64,000 nucleotides of DNA from an uncultured cyanobacterium. GTDB taxonomy: Bacteria > Cyanobacteriota > Cyanobacteriia > PCC-6307 > Cyanobiaceae. The translations under genes and the position numbers were made by a program. The DNA is taken from assembly GCA_903856805.1 (NCBI GenBank), contig CAIOCZ010000022.1, positions 1-64,000 of the forward strand, read 5' to 3'. Under the pieces are notes generated by a model, which was not told the origin of the DNA, ran no database searches, and was given only the letters and a program-made list of their open reading frames with translations. Numbering within the stretch: the first letter of the stretch is position 1; each line of letters opens with the position of its first letter. Of the stretch, positions 18,893 through 28,064 are shown piece after piece.

Positions 18893-20872
18893 TTAGCTGG
18901 CCCGCTCCAATCGGGCTTGGGCTTGGCCGTAGAGCTGGCGAATATGCATGGAGAGGGCCTCGCTGCCGGCGAAATGGCGGGGATCGATCGGCGCCCCTTC
19001 CCGGCAGAGGATGGTGGCCTGAGGCCCCAATAACCGCTGCACCAGAAGCCGGAAGGGCCGATAGCGCGATCCTTCCTCTTGGCGAGCAAAGCCCCGGTAG
19101 GTGGTGAACCAGGGAACGATCAGGGCATCACTGCGGCGGGACAGCACATAAAGGCTGCCCGAGACCCGCTCGGTGATCGGGGTGACCAGCGAACCACTGG
19201 GGAAGAGGAACAGGCGGCCGCGGCGTTGCATCAGGCGCAGCAACTGCCGCAGCCCATCCAGCCGGGAGTGGGGGCAACGGTGGTCGAGGCTGATGTGGCC
19301 GTAGTTCCTGGCGCTGGCCTTGAAGAAGGGCAGCAGCCAGCGCAGGTGCAGGGCGGCGGTGGTGATGCTGCACTCACGAAAATGGCCCTGGACCAGGAGG
19401 ACGTCCAGGGGATGGCCGTGGTTGGCGATATGGATCTGGGCACGGCTGATGGGATCCATGCGCCGATCGATCAGGACCCGAACCCCCAAGGCGGCGAGCC
19501 CCTGGCGGGAGGCTTGCTCTAGCAAGCGACAGGCCGTCTGGCGGGCACCGATCGCCAGGGCCAGCAGCTGCAGGCCATAGGTGCCATAGCCGATCAGCAG
19601 GGTGAGCAACCTCACCAGCACCTGGGCTGGATGGGGGTAGGCCCCGACGGCATGGATGGCGAGTTCCGGGGAGATGCGGAAGGTGCCATCAAAGGGGAAA
19701 TCGCCATCAAAATTGCCATTGATTTGAGTTGTTTCGATCAGGTGTAGATAAAACTTTCGAAACAACTCCCGATCGGAAGCCTGGGGTTTCAGCCAGAAAT
19801 CGGCCAGGGATTGTTGATCGGTGATGCCCTCCAGATTGTAGAAGGTTTGTCCCATCACTTTGGTGGGAGTAGCATGATAGAGCGCCTGCAGGCCAACGGT
19901 GCTGTTGATCGTGATCACGGCCCGGGCTCGCTTGAGAATGGGACCGAGGGCGCCATCATGGAAATAGAGCACGCGTTCCGCGATGCCATGCTCCAGGGCC
20001 AGGTCGTGGATGAATCGCCCGTAATGGTTGTAGCCGCGGTCGCGGGGATGATGTTTGAACACCAGCCGATCCTGGGAACGGCCTGAGGCGGCGAAGGAGG
20101 CAATCAACTCGGTGATGAATGGCTCCATTCCCGAGTACTGCGAGCTGAGGTTCACCTGGGAATCGCTGGCAACCTGCAGGGGAACCAAGATAAATGGAGT
20201 TCCATCCATCAGCTGATCGCGGATCGAATGTTCGCTAATGCGATACAGGTGTTTGCGGGCAAATCCAGCCAGCTGGGCGAGAAGGTAGGAGGGTTTTGGT
20301 TGGAGTTTGTGGGGGCCGGAGATGATCGGATAGGGTGTAAAACTATGCTGAATGAAGGTGGGGGCTTTCCACCATTTACGCCAACGGATTCCCGTCTCAC
20401 GGCGGGCTTGGGGGATCACATCAGCGGGGGGCAGCGCGCGATAGTGGCCCGGGGGACGATTGAGGCTGGAGCGGGCATTGACCCGCTCCAGCTCCAGGCT
20501 GACGTAGTTAGGACGGATATAGCCAAGTTCGAAAACCCAGGGCTCAATCTTGTAGGGGCGATTGGCCTGGCTATTGAGTTCCTGGGTGAGGCCAATGGCG
20601 ATCCGATGGGGATCAATAAAATCGCCATACATGAAGAGATGGCGAATGCCTTTTTCGTGAAAAATTCGACGGAGGTAATTCTCAAAATCAGCCATTTCCC
20701 CGGCGTAGGGAAGGCGCTGATGTGCGGGAAAGCCGTATTCATGCAGCGGAAAACTGACTTTCCACACCGGCACCCCTCGCCGTTCCAGGTGGTTGGCCAG
20801 ACGACTGAAGAAGCTGCCGATGGGCCCCATCAGCAGCAGCACCGGTCCCTCGATGCTGACTTCGCGCGTCAC
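18893..20872 (-). CDS. Fusion: KpsS-like capsule polysaccharide (Kdo-transferase) domain + PlsC-like 1-acylglycerol-3-phosphate acyltransferase domain
   Basis: N-terminal VLLLMGPIGSFFSRLANHLERRGVPVWKVSFPLHEYGFP...FMYGDFIDPHR...VFKHHPRDRGYNHYG...GLQALYHATPTKVMG (Capsule_synth type); C-terminal HX4D (IANHGHPLDVLL), FLFPSGS and LIVPWF acyltransferase motifs. Start set at GTG 20872; the raw ORF runs to 21001 but that part overlaps kpsC. Confidence 0.8.
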   Translation of the reverse strand: MTREVSIEGPVLLLMGPIGSFFSRLANHLERRGVPVWKVSFPLHEYGFPAHQRLPYAGEMADFENYLRRIFHEKGIRHLFMYGDFIDPHRIAIGLTQELNSQANRPYKIEPWVFELGYIRPNYVSLELERVNARSSLNRPPGHYRALPPADVIPQARRETGIRWRKWWKAPTFIQHSFTPYPIISGPHKLQPKPSYLLAQLAGFARKHLYRISEHSIRDQLMDGTPFILVPLQVASDSQVNLSSQYSGMEPFITELIASFAASGRSQDRLVFKHHPRDRGYNHYGRFIHDLALEHGIAERVLYFHDGALGPILKRARAVITINSTVGLQALYHATPTKVMGQTFYNLEGITDQQSLADFWLKPQASDRELFRKFYLHLIETTQINGNFDGDFPFDGTFRISPELAIHAVGAYPHPAQVLVRLLTLLIGYGTYGLQLLALAIGARQTACRLLEQASRQGLAALGVRVLIDRRMDPISRAQIHIANHGHPLDVLLVQGHFRECSITTAALHLRWLLPFFKASARNYGHISLDHRCPHSRLDGLRQLLRLMQRRGRLFLFPSGSLVTPITERVSGSLYVLSRRSDALIVPWFTTYRGFARQEEGSRYRPFRLLVQRLLGPQATILCREGAPIDPRHFAGSEALSMHIRQLYGQAQARLERAS

Positions 20873-20909
20873 TCCAGTGCAACCAAGAGAATTGAACCTA
20901 GCCGTAAGG

Positions 20910-22934
20910 TCAGGAAAAACGGTGCGGAGCGATACGCTCCCGCAGCCGTCCCCAGTGGCGGAACAACCGACGCCACCAGCCCAGGCCCGCCACCGGTTCA
21001 AGGCGCCAGGCCAGCAGTTCGGCGATCGCCTCCTCCGGTTCGATGAACAGGCCGCTACGGCGGCTCACGTAGCGCGGGTAATCGATCAAGGTTCCGTGCA
21101 CCAGCGCGTTCAGGCTGAGTTGGCGGCCGCGGCGGGGACAGGCAAGCTGGTCCTGGGTCAGGCCCCAGCCGGCATAGAAGGGCAGTCCCCAGGTATGCAC
21201 CGGAACCCCCCGCAGCAGGGCCTCAAACCCGGCCAGGGAGGTCAGCACATGGATGGCGTCCACCTGCCCATAGAGCTGGTCCATGGACCCGTTCAAGAGA
21301 ATTTCGTTGCAGTGGGCGGCCGCAGCGGTGTCGCTGGTCGTGCCCTGGCGCAGTCCGGCCACCACATCCGGATGGGGTTTGTAGAGCACCCAGGCGTCCG
21401 GTTCGGCCCGTCGTACCGCCTGCAACAGCGCCAGGTTGGTGCTCAGCCCAGGGGCTCCGTAGCGGATCGAGGCGTCGCTTTCCACCTGGCCGGGGACCAG
21501 CACCACCCGCTGCGCCCCTTCCGGCCGACGCCAGGGGTCGGCAGAGAGGTTGTATTTGGTGAGACCGGCGGCCACCAGGAGCTCCCGCAGCGCCGCCGCC
21601 CGCTGCCGCTCCGCGGCGCTGAAGTCATGGTGGGCCAGGTGCCATTCCAGGTCACTGGCCGCTGTGGCGTCGTAATAGATCCCCCGGTGGTCCACCACCC
21701 AGGACACCGGGGCGATCAGGTTGGCCCCCAGCCCCACCGACCGCAGGAACCCATCCTCGATGTGGAGCAGGGTCGGTGGGGCTGGCTGGCGCAACCGCTG
21801 GCGCACCCCCAGCCCCGGTTCCCGACCCCAGACCGCCAGGGCCCTGGCGGTGGGGCTGGCCGGGCTGTGGCGGCGCCGGAAGCGGATCCGGGATCCGGCC
21901 AGGAAGCGCCGCAGGATCGGCTGTTTCCAGGGTTTGAAGCCGAAGGCCTCGATCACGGCCGGTTGACCGCAGCGCTGACGTCGCTGCAGGCCGAGCACCT
22001 GGATCAGTCGCTCCGGTTCGCAGCGCTGTCCTTGATGGGGGTCCAGGTAGCGGGGATAGGCGATCAGGGTGGCATGCACCAGTTGGGCCAGCTCGGGACG
22101 GGGGCCGCAGCGGCGCTCCGGCGAGGGCAGCGCATCCGTGGTGAGACCCCAGCCGGCGTAAAAGGGCATGCCGAAGCAGCGCACCGGCCGGTTCCAAAGC
22201 AGGGCCTCAAAGCCCAGTTGGGACGTCACCACGTACACCGCCTGGGCCTGCTCCAGCAGGGCCGTGGGATGGCCACCGTCGGCACAGAGTTCCAGCCGTG
22301 GATCGCTCAGCTGCTCCGGAGTGAAGTGGCTGCGCTTGCGACCGGCGGCCACATCGGGATGGATCTTGACCACCACCTGGCTGTGGGGGTGTTCCGCCAG
22401 GGCGGCGGCCAACATCTGCCCAAAGCTGGCAGCGTCGGCCAGTCCCCCGCCGATGGAGAGGTCGCCGGCGGTTTGGTCCACCACCAGCACGAAGGGGCGC
22501 GTGGGGGCTGAGGATTCCGGGGCGCCGTTGTATTTGCTGACCCGCTGGTCACACCACAGGCGCTGCAGGGCCTGGGCCCGATCCCGCTGGCCTGGCGCCA
22601 GGGGCTGGGCAATCAGCGCCTCCAGCCGGCTCGGCGCGGTGGCGTCGTAGTAGATGCCCAGGTCGTCCACCACCAGCGAGAGCGGTGGGCTGTCCGGCCC
22701 AAGAGCCAGGGAGCGCAGGAATCCATCCTCACAGCGCCAAAGGGGAAGGCTCCGTTGCCGTGCGATCTGCTCGGCGAGGCGCGCCGAGGGTTTGCGACCC
22801 CAGGCCAACAGGGCCTCCAGCTGCTCCCGTTGACAGGCGCGCCCCCCCCGGACCACCGTCGCCGGGGCCAGCAGGGGGCCGAGGGTGGGGATGCGGGCCA
22901 TGCCGCGGGATGGGATGCCAAGAATTGCTCCCAT
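20910..22934 (-). CDS. kpsC: Capsular polysaccharide biosynthesis protein KpsC (duplicated domain)
   Basis: Two tandem homologous halves, each with (R)CEDGFLRSLALGPD / IEDGFLRSVGLGAN, YYDATAPSRLE / YYDATAASDLE, KYNGAPES / KYNLSADP, VKIHPDVAAG / YKPHPDVVAG, FEALL..PVRCFGMPFYAGWGL / FEALLRGVPVHTWGLPFYAGWGL, and terminal YPRYLDP / YPRYVSRR. Confidence 0.93.
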   Translation of the reverse strand: MGAILGIPSRGMARIPTLGPLLAPATVVRGGRACQREQLEALLAWGRKPSARLAEQIARQRSLPLWRCEDGFLRSLALGPDSPPLSLVVDDLGIYYDATAPSRLEALIAQPLAPGQRDRAQALQRLWCDQRVSKYNGAPESSAPTRPFVLVVDQTAGDLSIGGGLADAASFGQMLAAALAEHPHSQVVVKIHPDVAAGRKRSHFTPEQLSDPRLELCADGGHPTALLEQAQAVYVVTSQLGFEALLWNRPVRCFGMPFYAGWGLTTDALPSPERRCGPRPELAQLVHATLIAYPRYLDPHQGQRCEPERLIQVLGLQRRQRCGQPAVIEAFGFKPWKQPILRRFLAGSRIRFRRRHSPASPTARALAVWGREPGLGVRQRLRQPAPPTLLHIEDGFLRSVGLGANLIAPVSWVVDHRGIYYDATAASDLEWHLAHHDFSAAERQRAAALRELLVAAGLTKYNLSADPWRRPEGAQRVVLVPGQVESDASIRYGAPGLSTNLALLQAVRRAEPDAWVLYKPHPDVVAGLRQGTTSDTAAAAHCNEILLNGSMDQLYGQVDAIHVLTSLAGFEALLRGVPVHTWGLPFYAGWGLTQDQLACPRRGRQLSLNALVHGTLIDYPRYVSRRSGLFIEPEEAIAELLAWRLEPVAGLGWWRRLFRHWGRLRERIAPHRFS

Positions 22935-22978
22935 GGGATGATGAAGTTACCCTGAAAAACCTACAGGATTGGTCGAAA

Positions 22979-23503
22979 ATGCTCAAAAATGGGCTGTTAA
23001 TTCGTGAGCGCCATTGTCGTCTTGACCTCGATTGTTCGGACGCCTCCAAGCTGGCTCTCGCTCGCTATTTATCTACGGTGGATCGAGTGATTTCCGCCAT
23101 GCTAGCGAGGGATCGGCTTGATAGCCTTGGCGATGGTCGCTTTAGTTATAATTCTAACAGCTTTAATGTGCTTGGCTATGAGATACGGGCGGTTGTAAAG
23201 CTGAGCGCCAATTGGAATGGCCAGTGTCTGCAGATCTGTTGCGAAGGTTGCGGAGTTGATGGACCAATTGGTCTCAATCGTGAGCTGGATTTTCAGCTGG
23301 AGGCTGAGATTCGGCCTGGGCCTTTTTTGTTGATCGCTGACGTCTGGGTGGGAATTCCGTGGCAACAGGATCGTTGGCTCGGGAGTCGGTCAATCGTGCA
23401 GCGGGTTTTGGATCTTGTGCTGGATCGGATTGAGCGGCGCTTTCGACGGGGACTGAGGAAGGATGTGATGGCTTGGATTTCTTGTTGTGCCAATTATGAA
23501 TAG
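22979..23503 (+). CDS. DUF1997-like cyanobacterial protein
   Basis: RLDLDCSDASKLALARYLSTVDRVISAML...GRFSYNSNSFNVLGYEIRAVVKLSANWNGQCLQICCEGCGV...RRFRRGLRKDVMAWI; AT-richer than the surroundings. Confidence 0.6.
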   Translation: MLKNGLLIRERHCRLDLDCSDASKLALARYLSTVDRVISAMLARDRLDSLGDGRFSYNSNSFNVLGYEIRAVVKLSANWNGQCLQICCEGCGVDGPIGLNRELDFQLEAEIRPGPFLLIADVWVGIPWQQDRWLGSRSIVQRVLDLVLDRIERRFRRGLRKDVMAWISCCANYE

Positions 23504-23786
23504 GAAAATAATTGTAATAACAGGCCCCCGCTTGCGTTGGATTTTAGGATTTCAAAGATGCAGCTAATTTGGCGATTAGCTAAAATTATTGACGCATGAT
23601 TTTCCGGTGGATGGTCGTTGATGTTCGCGGTTTGGATGTTGTGTGGCGAAGATCCCCGCGCTCAAATTGCATTTGTCATCATGCAAAATATTGATGGCGT
23701 GTTCAGATCTTCTCCTGCTGGCGTCACCGCAGGCAGCCCAGCCCTGCGGCCCTAGGCAGGGAATGATCTTGAACCTCGGTGGGCCG

Positions 23787-24341
23787 ATGACGACAGCGAT
23801 CGAAACGGCGATGGCGGCGGCTGCCAAGCCCCTGGCCCCGGCGGCGGCGGATCGACGGCTGGAACGCTTAATCGCCGGCAGCAGTTGGAGTCAGGACGCG
23901 TTGATTGAGCTCCTCCATCGGGTTCAGCCTCTCTATGGCTACTTGCCCGCCTCGGCGCTGCATCGCGTTGCTCAGGAGTTGGCCTTGCCCCTGAGCCAGG
24001 TGTATGGGGTGGCCAGTTTCTATCACCTGTTCCACCTTTCTCCCCCCAGTGCCCAGCGCTGTGGCGTCTGCCTTGGGACCGCCTGTTACGTGCGCGGTGC
24101 GGCGGCTCTGGTGGAGCGGCTTGAGCGTCGGCTTGGGGTGGGGTTGGATCAGCCGCTGGGGCACCATGGTTGGACTCTCATCAGCCTGGGGTGCCTGGGG
24201 GCCTGCGGACAGGGCCCCCTGGTGTGCCTGAATCACCGTTTGGTCGGGTTCGACTCCGACAACGCCCCTGCTGCCCTGGAGGCTCGACTGGATGCCCTTG
24301 GCTTCCCCTCACCCCGGCCTCAGGCACCTGCGGCGCCGTAG
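23787..24341 (+). CDS. hoxE: Bidirectional [NiFe] hydrogenase diaphorase subunit HoxE (NuoE-like)
   Basis: ALIELLHRVQPLYGYLPASALHRVAQELALPLSQVYGVASFYHLFHLSPPSAQRCGVCLGTACYVRGAAAL...LISLGCLGACGQGPLVCLN; 2Fe-2S thioredoxin-like; upstream of hoxF. Confidence 0.93.
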   Translation: MTTAIETAMAAAAKPLAPAAADRRLERLIAGSSWSQDALIELLHRVQPLYGYLPASALHRVAQELALPLSQVYGVASFYHLFHLSPPSAQRCGVCLGTACYVRGAAALVERLERRLGVGLDQPLGHHGWTLISLGCLGACGQGPLVCLNHRLVGFDSDNAPAALEARLDALGFPSPRPQAPAAP

Positions 24342-24994
24342 GCCACCTGGCAGGCCGTGTTCAACAGCTGGGCATCCTGCAGCGTGAGGGGTGTGCCGCC
24401 ATTCAGGAGGCCTGCGTTGCAATCCGCATTGCCGCTGTAATAAGGACCATTGACATTGCTGCTGAACACGAAGGTCACCCCGGCCGTGCCCACCGCCTGA
24501 ATCGATCCGTAGTTCAGTTGGTAGGACGTCTGGGGCACCACGATCACCGGCGTTTGGTTGCGACTGGCGTTATTGATCAATGCCGTGATGGTGGCCGCGG
24601 TGGCGAGCCCTGCCACCCCCCAGGCCACGGCGTTGGTGTTCCACCAGCCCCAGCTGGAGGGGGTCCAGGCATACCAACCGGTGCGCCAGCTCCGATAGCC
24701 CCAGTAGCCGCCATTCGACCACCGGGCTGACCAGGCCGTGGGCCGTCCGGTGTAGACAACCGGTCGTGCCGCCGGCCGATAGAGCGGTGCCGCCACGGGT
24801 CGTACGACGGGGCGGGCGACGGGGGCCGGCCGCACCCCAGGACCAGCCCCCGGCCGATAGACACCGCCGCCGAGGGGTTCCCGCACCCGTTCCGCCAGCA
24901 CCGCCGGCGTGGCCAGCACTTGCAGGGCCAGGGCACTGACCAGGCCCAAGGACCCCAGGGGGTGAGGGGGGGAGCTGGAGGGGGCGTTGGGCAT
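24320..24994 (-). CDS. Secreted hypothetical protein lying antisense between hoxE and hoxF
   Basis: N-terminal signal-like LGLVSALALQVLATPAVLAE; PVxRPVxxPxYRPAARP repeats, W/Y-rich WSNGGYWGYRSWRTGWYAWTPSSWGWWN, then a conserved-looking C-terminal domain. Confidence 0.65.
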   Translation of the reverse strand: MPNAPSSSPPHPLGSLGLVSALALQVLATPAVLAERVREPLGGGVYRPGAGPGVRPAPVARPVVRPVAAPLYRPAARPVVYTGRPTAWSARWSNGGYWGYRSWRTGWYAWTPSSWGWWNTNAVAWGVAGLATAATITALINNASRNQTPVIVVPQTSYQLNYGSIQAVGTAGVTFVFSSNVNGPYYSGNADCNAGLLNGGTPLTLQDAQLLNTACQVAYGAAGA

Positions 24995-25164
24995 GGGCCG
25001 GTCGAAGCAACATTTTCCACCCTAGGCAGCACTCGATCGGGTGGTTCAGACGTCTCCTTGGGGAGTAGGCGGGCGCTCGGTGTTGGGGTTGGGCCCGATC
25101 GACATCCTCCACTCATCGCCACGGTCCCGCGTCGCTAGCACGGTTGCCTGAGCCCGGAGGTGCC

Positions 25165-26784
25165 ATGGCGACGGCCCATTTCCACGCGCCGCGTTGGCGT
25201 TGCTGTGATGCCAGCGCCTGCCGCATGGCTGGTTCCGCGCCCCTGTGGCGGGCCCTGCGGCGGGCCCGCAGGGCCGCTGGCCTGTCGGCTGTGCAGTTGC
25301 CGATCAAGCGTGTGGGCTGCCTGCGGCTGTGCAGTGAGGGGCCGTTGTTGGCCCTGGATGGTGGGGCCGTCTCCGCAGATCCGGCGGCCGGCCGTGCGAC
25401 CCGGCTCTATGGCCGACTCACGCCGGAGCTGGCCGCCGATCTGCTGATGGAGGCGTTGGCGGGAGCGGTCCCCGCCCTGGAGCCCCATCGCCTCGATCCC
25501 CACCTCCCCTTCTTTGCCCTGCAGCGCTCCGTGGTGCTGGAGCACTGCGGCGTGCTGGACCCCGGGGCGATCGACGATGCCCTCGCCCACGGCGCCTACG
25601 CCCAACTCCGTCACTGTCGACGTCGCCTCAGCCCGGCCGCGGTGCGCGCGATCGTGCGCCTCAGTGGGTTGCGGGGACGGGGCGGCGCCGGGTTCCCCAC
25701 CGGCCTGAAATGGGACACCGTGGCCCAGCAGCCGCCTGGACCGCGCCTGCTGGTCTGCAATGCCGACGAGGGCGACCCCGGAGCTTTCATGAACCGCAGC
25801 GTGCTGGAGGGGGATCCCCACCGTCTGGTGGAGGGGATGGCGATCGCCGCCTACGCCGTCGGCGCCGAGCGGGGCTACATCTACGTGAGGGCGGAATATC
25901 CCCTGGCGATTCGGCGGCTACGGGTGGCCCTGGCCCAGGCCAGGCGGCGGGGCCTGCTGGGGGATGGGCAGGCCAGCGACCCGATGGCGTTACGGCTGGA
26001 GTTACGGGTGGGGGCCGGGGCCTACGTGTGCGGAGAGGAGACGGCGCTGCTGCGTTCGATCGAGGGGCGGCGGGGCGTCCCCCATCCCCGTCCTCCCTAT
26101 CCGGCGGAGGTTGGCCTGGGCGGGGCGCCCACCCTGATCAATAACGTCGAAACCTTCGCCGCCGTGCCGTCGATCCTTCGCCATGGTGCCGCCTGGTACG
26201 GGGCGATCGGCAGCCCCGCCAGTCCGGGCACCAAGGTGTTTGCCCTGTCCGGCGCCCTTCGCCACACCGGTCTGGTGGAGGTGCCCCTGGGGACCCCCCT
26301 CCGCCAGGTGGTGGAGACGATGGGGGGCGGCGGCTCCGAGGGCTGGCCGATCAAGGCGGTGCAGACCGGTGGTCCTTCCGGCGGCTGTGTGCCGGCCAGC
26401 CAGCTCGACGTCCCCCTCGATGACGACCATCTGCGGAGTCTGGGGGCCCGGATCGGCTCTGGCGGCCTCGTGGTGATAGGCCCGACCACTTCGATGCCGG
26501 CCCTGGCGCGGCAATTCATGCGGTTCTCCAGGCAGGAGAGCTGCGGTCAGTGCCTCCCCTGCCGTGCCGGCACCGTGCAGCTGGAGCAGCTGCTGGATCG
26601 TTTTGTGGGTGGCGTCGCCAGTAGGGCGGATGTCGAGCGGTTTGAGGCCCTCGCCGCCATGGTGCAACGCACCAGTCTCTGTGGCCTGGGGCAGGCGGCT
26701 CCCACGCCGGCCCTGAGCAGCCTGCGCTGGTTTCGTCAGGAGTACCTCGACGCCTGCATGGCCACCGAGACGCCATGGAGCTGA
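25165..26784 (+). CDS. hoxF: Bidirectional hydrogenase diaphorase subunit HoxF
   Basis: RGRGGAGFPTGLKWDTV, LVCNADEGDPGAFMNRSVLEGDPH, GAGAYVCGEETALLRSIEGRRGVPHPRPPYPAEVG, ESCGQCLPCRAGT; N-terminal 2Fe-2S domain. Confidence 0.95.
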   Translation: MATAHFHAPRWRCCDASACRMAGSAPLWRALRRARRAAGLSAVQLPIKRVGCLRLCSEGPLLALDGGAVSADPAAGRATRLYGRLTPELAADLLMEALAGAVPALEPHRLDPHLPFFALQRSVVLEHCGVLDPGAIDDALAHGAYAQLRHCRRRLSPAAVRAIVRLSGLRGRGGAGFPTGLKWDTVAQQPPGPRLLVCNADEGDPGAFMNRSVLEGDPHRLVEGMAIAAYAVGAERGYIYVRAEYPLAIRRLRVALAQARRRGLLGDGQASDPMALRLELRVGAGAYVCGEETALLRSIEGRRGVPHPRPPYPAEVGLGGAPTLINNVETFAAVPSILRHGAAWYGAIGSPASPGTKVFALSGALRHTGLVEVPLGTPLRQVVETMGGGGSEGWPIKAVQTGGPSGGCVPASQLDVPLDDDHLRSLGARIGSGGLVVIGPTTSMPALARQFMRFSRQESCGQCLPCRAGTVQLEQLLDRFVGGVASRADVERFEALAAMVQRTSLCGLGQAAPTPALSSLRWFRQEYLDACMATETPWS

Positions 26785-27494
26785 TCCAGTTGTGGCTCAA
26801 TGATCAAGCCGTGACGGTGTCGGTCGGAACGAGCCTGTTGGCGGCCTGTCGCGCTGCCGGCCTGACCCTTCCCACCCTCTGCCATCTGGATGGACTCACG
26901 CCCGTGGGGGCCTGTCGGCTTTGCCTGGTGGAGATCGCCGGCTGCTCCCGGTTGCAGCCTGCCTGCACCACCGCGGCCGCTGACGGACAGCGGGTGCATA
27001 CCCACACCCAGGAGTTGCTGGACCTACGACGCATGGCCGTGGAGCTGTTCTTTGCGGAAGGCAACCACATCTGTGCCATCTGTGTGGCGAACGGCAACTG
27101 CGAGCTTCAGTCGATGGCCGTGCTGGTGGGGATGGATCACAGCCGTTTCCCCGCCCAGGCCCCCCAGCGGGACGTGGACGCCTCCCATCCCCGCTTCACC
27201 CTGGATCACCACCGCTGCATTCTCTGCACCCGCTGCGTGCGGGTCTGTGATCAGATCGAAGGGGCCCACGTCTGGGATGTGGCCTACCGCGGCGAGCACT
27301 GCAAGGTGATTGCCGGGCTGGATCAGCCCTGGGGTGCGGTGGCCGCCTGCACCGATTGCGGCAAGTGTGTGGATGCTTGCCCCACCGGTGCCCTGTTTCG
27401 CAAGGAGGAGGGTCTGACCGGCAAGCAGCCCGATCCGGCCGGGCCGGCCCGCCTGCGCCTCGCCCGGGACCAGGGCCGTTGGTGGATCCCATGA
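26775..27494 (+). CDS. hoxU: Bidirectional hydrogenase diaphorase subunit HoxU
   Basis: CHLDGLTPVGACRLCLVEIAGCSRLQPACTT; CAICVANGNCELQ; CILCTRCVRVCDQIEGAHVWDV; CTDCGKCVDACPTGALF. Confidence 0.95.
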   Translation: MELIQLWLNDQAVTVSVGTSLLAACRAAGLTLPTLCHLDGLTPVGACRLCLVEIAGCSRLQPACTTAAADGQRVHTHTQELLDLRRMAVELFFAEGNHICAICVANGNCELQSMAVLVGMDHSRFPAQAPQRDVDASHPRFTLDHHRCILCTRCVRVCDQIEGAHVWDVAYRGEHCKVIAGLDQPWGAVAACTDCGKCVDACPTGALFRKEEGLTGKQPDPAGPARLRLARDQGRWWIP

Positions 27495-28054
27495 GGCGCC
27501 TGCGACTGGCCACGGTGTGGCTGGCCGGCTGCTCCGGCTGCCACATGGCCCTGCTCGATCTCGACGAGGAGTGGTTTGATCTCGTCGAACGGGTGGAGAT
27601 CGTCTACTCGCCTGTCTTCAGCGACACCAAGCAGTTTCCTGCCGCCGTGGATGCCTGCCTGGTGGAAGGGGCGGTGGGCAGCACCCACGACCTGGCCCTG
27701 GCCCGGATTCTGCGCAGTCGCAGTCGCCTGGTCATTGCCCTCGGCGATTGTGCCGTGACGACGAACGTGCCGGGGTTGCGCAACCTGTTGCGATCGCCGC
27801 AGCGCAGTGGTGCCGAAGCCGTTCTCGATCAGGCCTACGGCGCCTTGGCCGACCTCCACCCCCAGCATCCCCAGGCCCCGGGCCTCCTGCCCGCCCTGCT
27901 GGACACCGTGTTGCCCCTCCATGCCGTGATTCCCGTGGATGCCTACCTGCCCGGTTGCCCTCCTCCCCTGCCCCGCCTGCGCCTGCTGCTGGAGGCCCTC
28001 ATGGCCCACCAGCTGCCGCGGCTGGATGGGGACGCCCTGTTGCGTTTCGGCTGA
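27491..28054 (+). CDS. hoxY: [NiFe] hydrogenase small subunit HoxY
   Basis: WLAGCSGCHMALLDLDE; VEGAVGSTHDLALARILRSRSRLVIALGDCAVTTNVPGLRN; PVDAYLPGCPPPLPRL. Confidence 0.95.
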   Translation: MRRLRLATVWLAGCSGCHMALLDLDEEWFDLVERVEIVYSPVFSDTKQFPAAVDACLVEGAVGSTHDLALARILRSRSRLVIALGDCAVTTNVPGLRNLLRSPQRSGAEAVLDQAYGALADLHPQHPQAPGLLPALLDTVLPLHAVIPVDAYLPGCPPPLPRLRLLLEALMAHQLPRLDGDALLRFG

Positions 28055-28064
28055 GGCCTGCACC

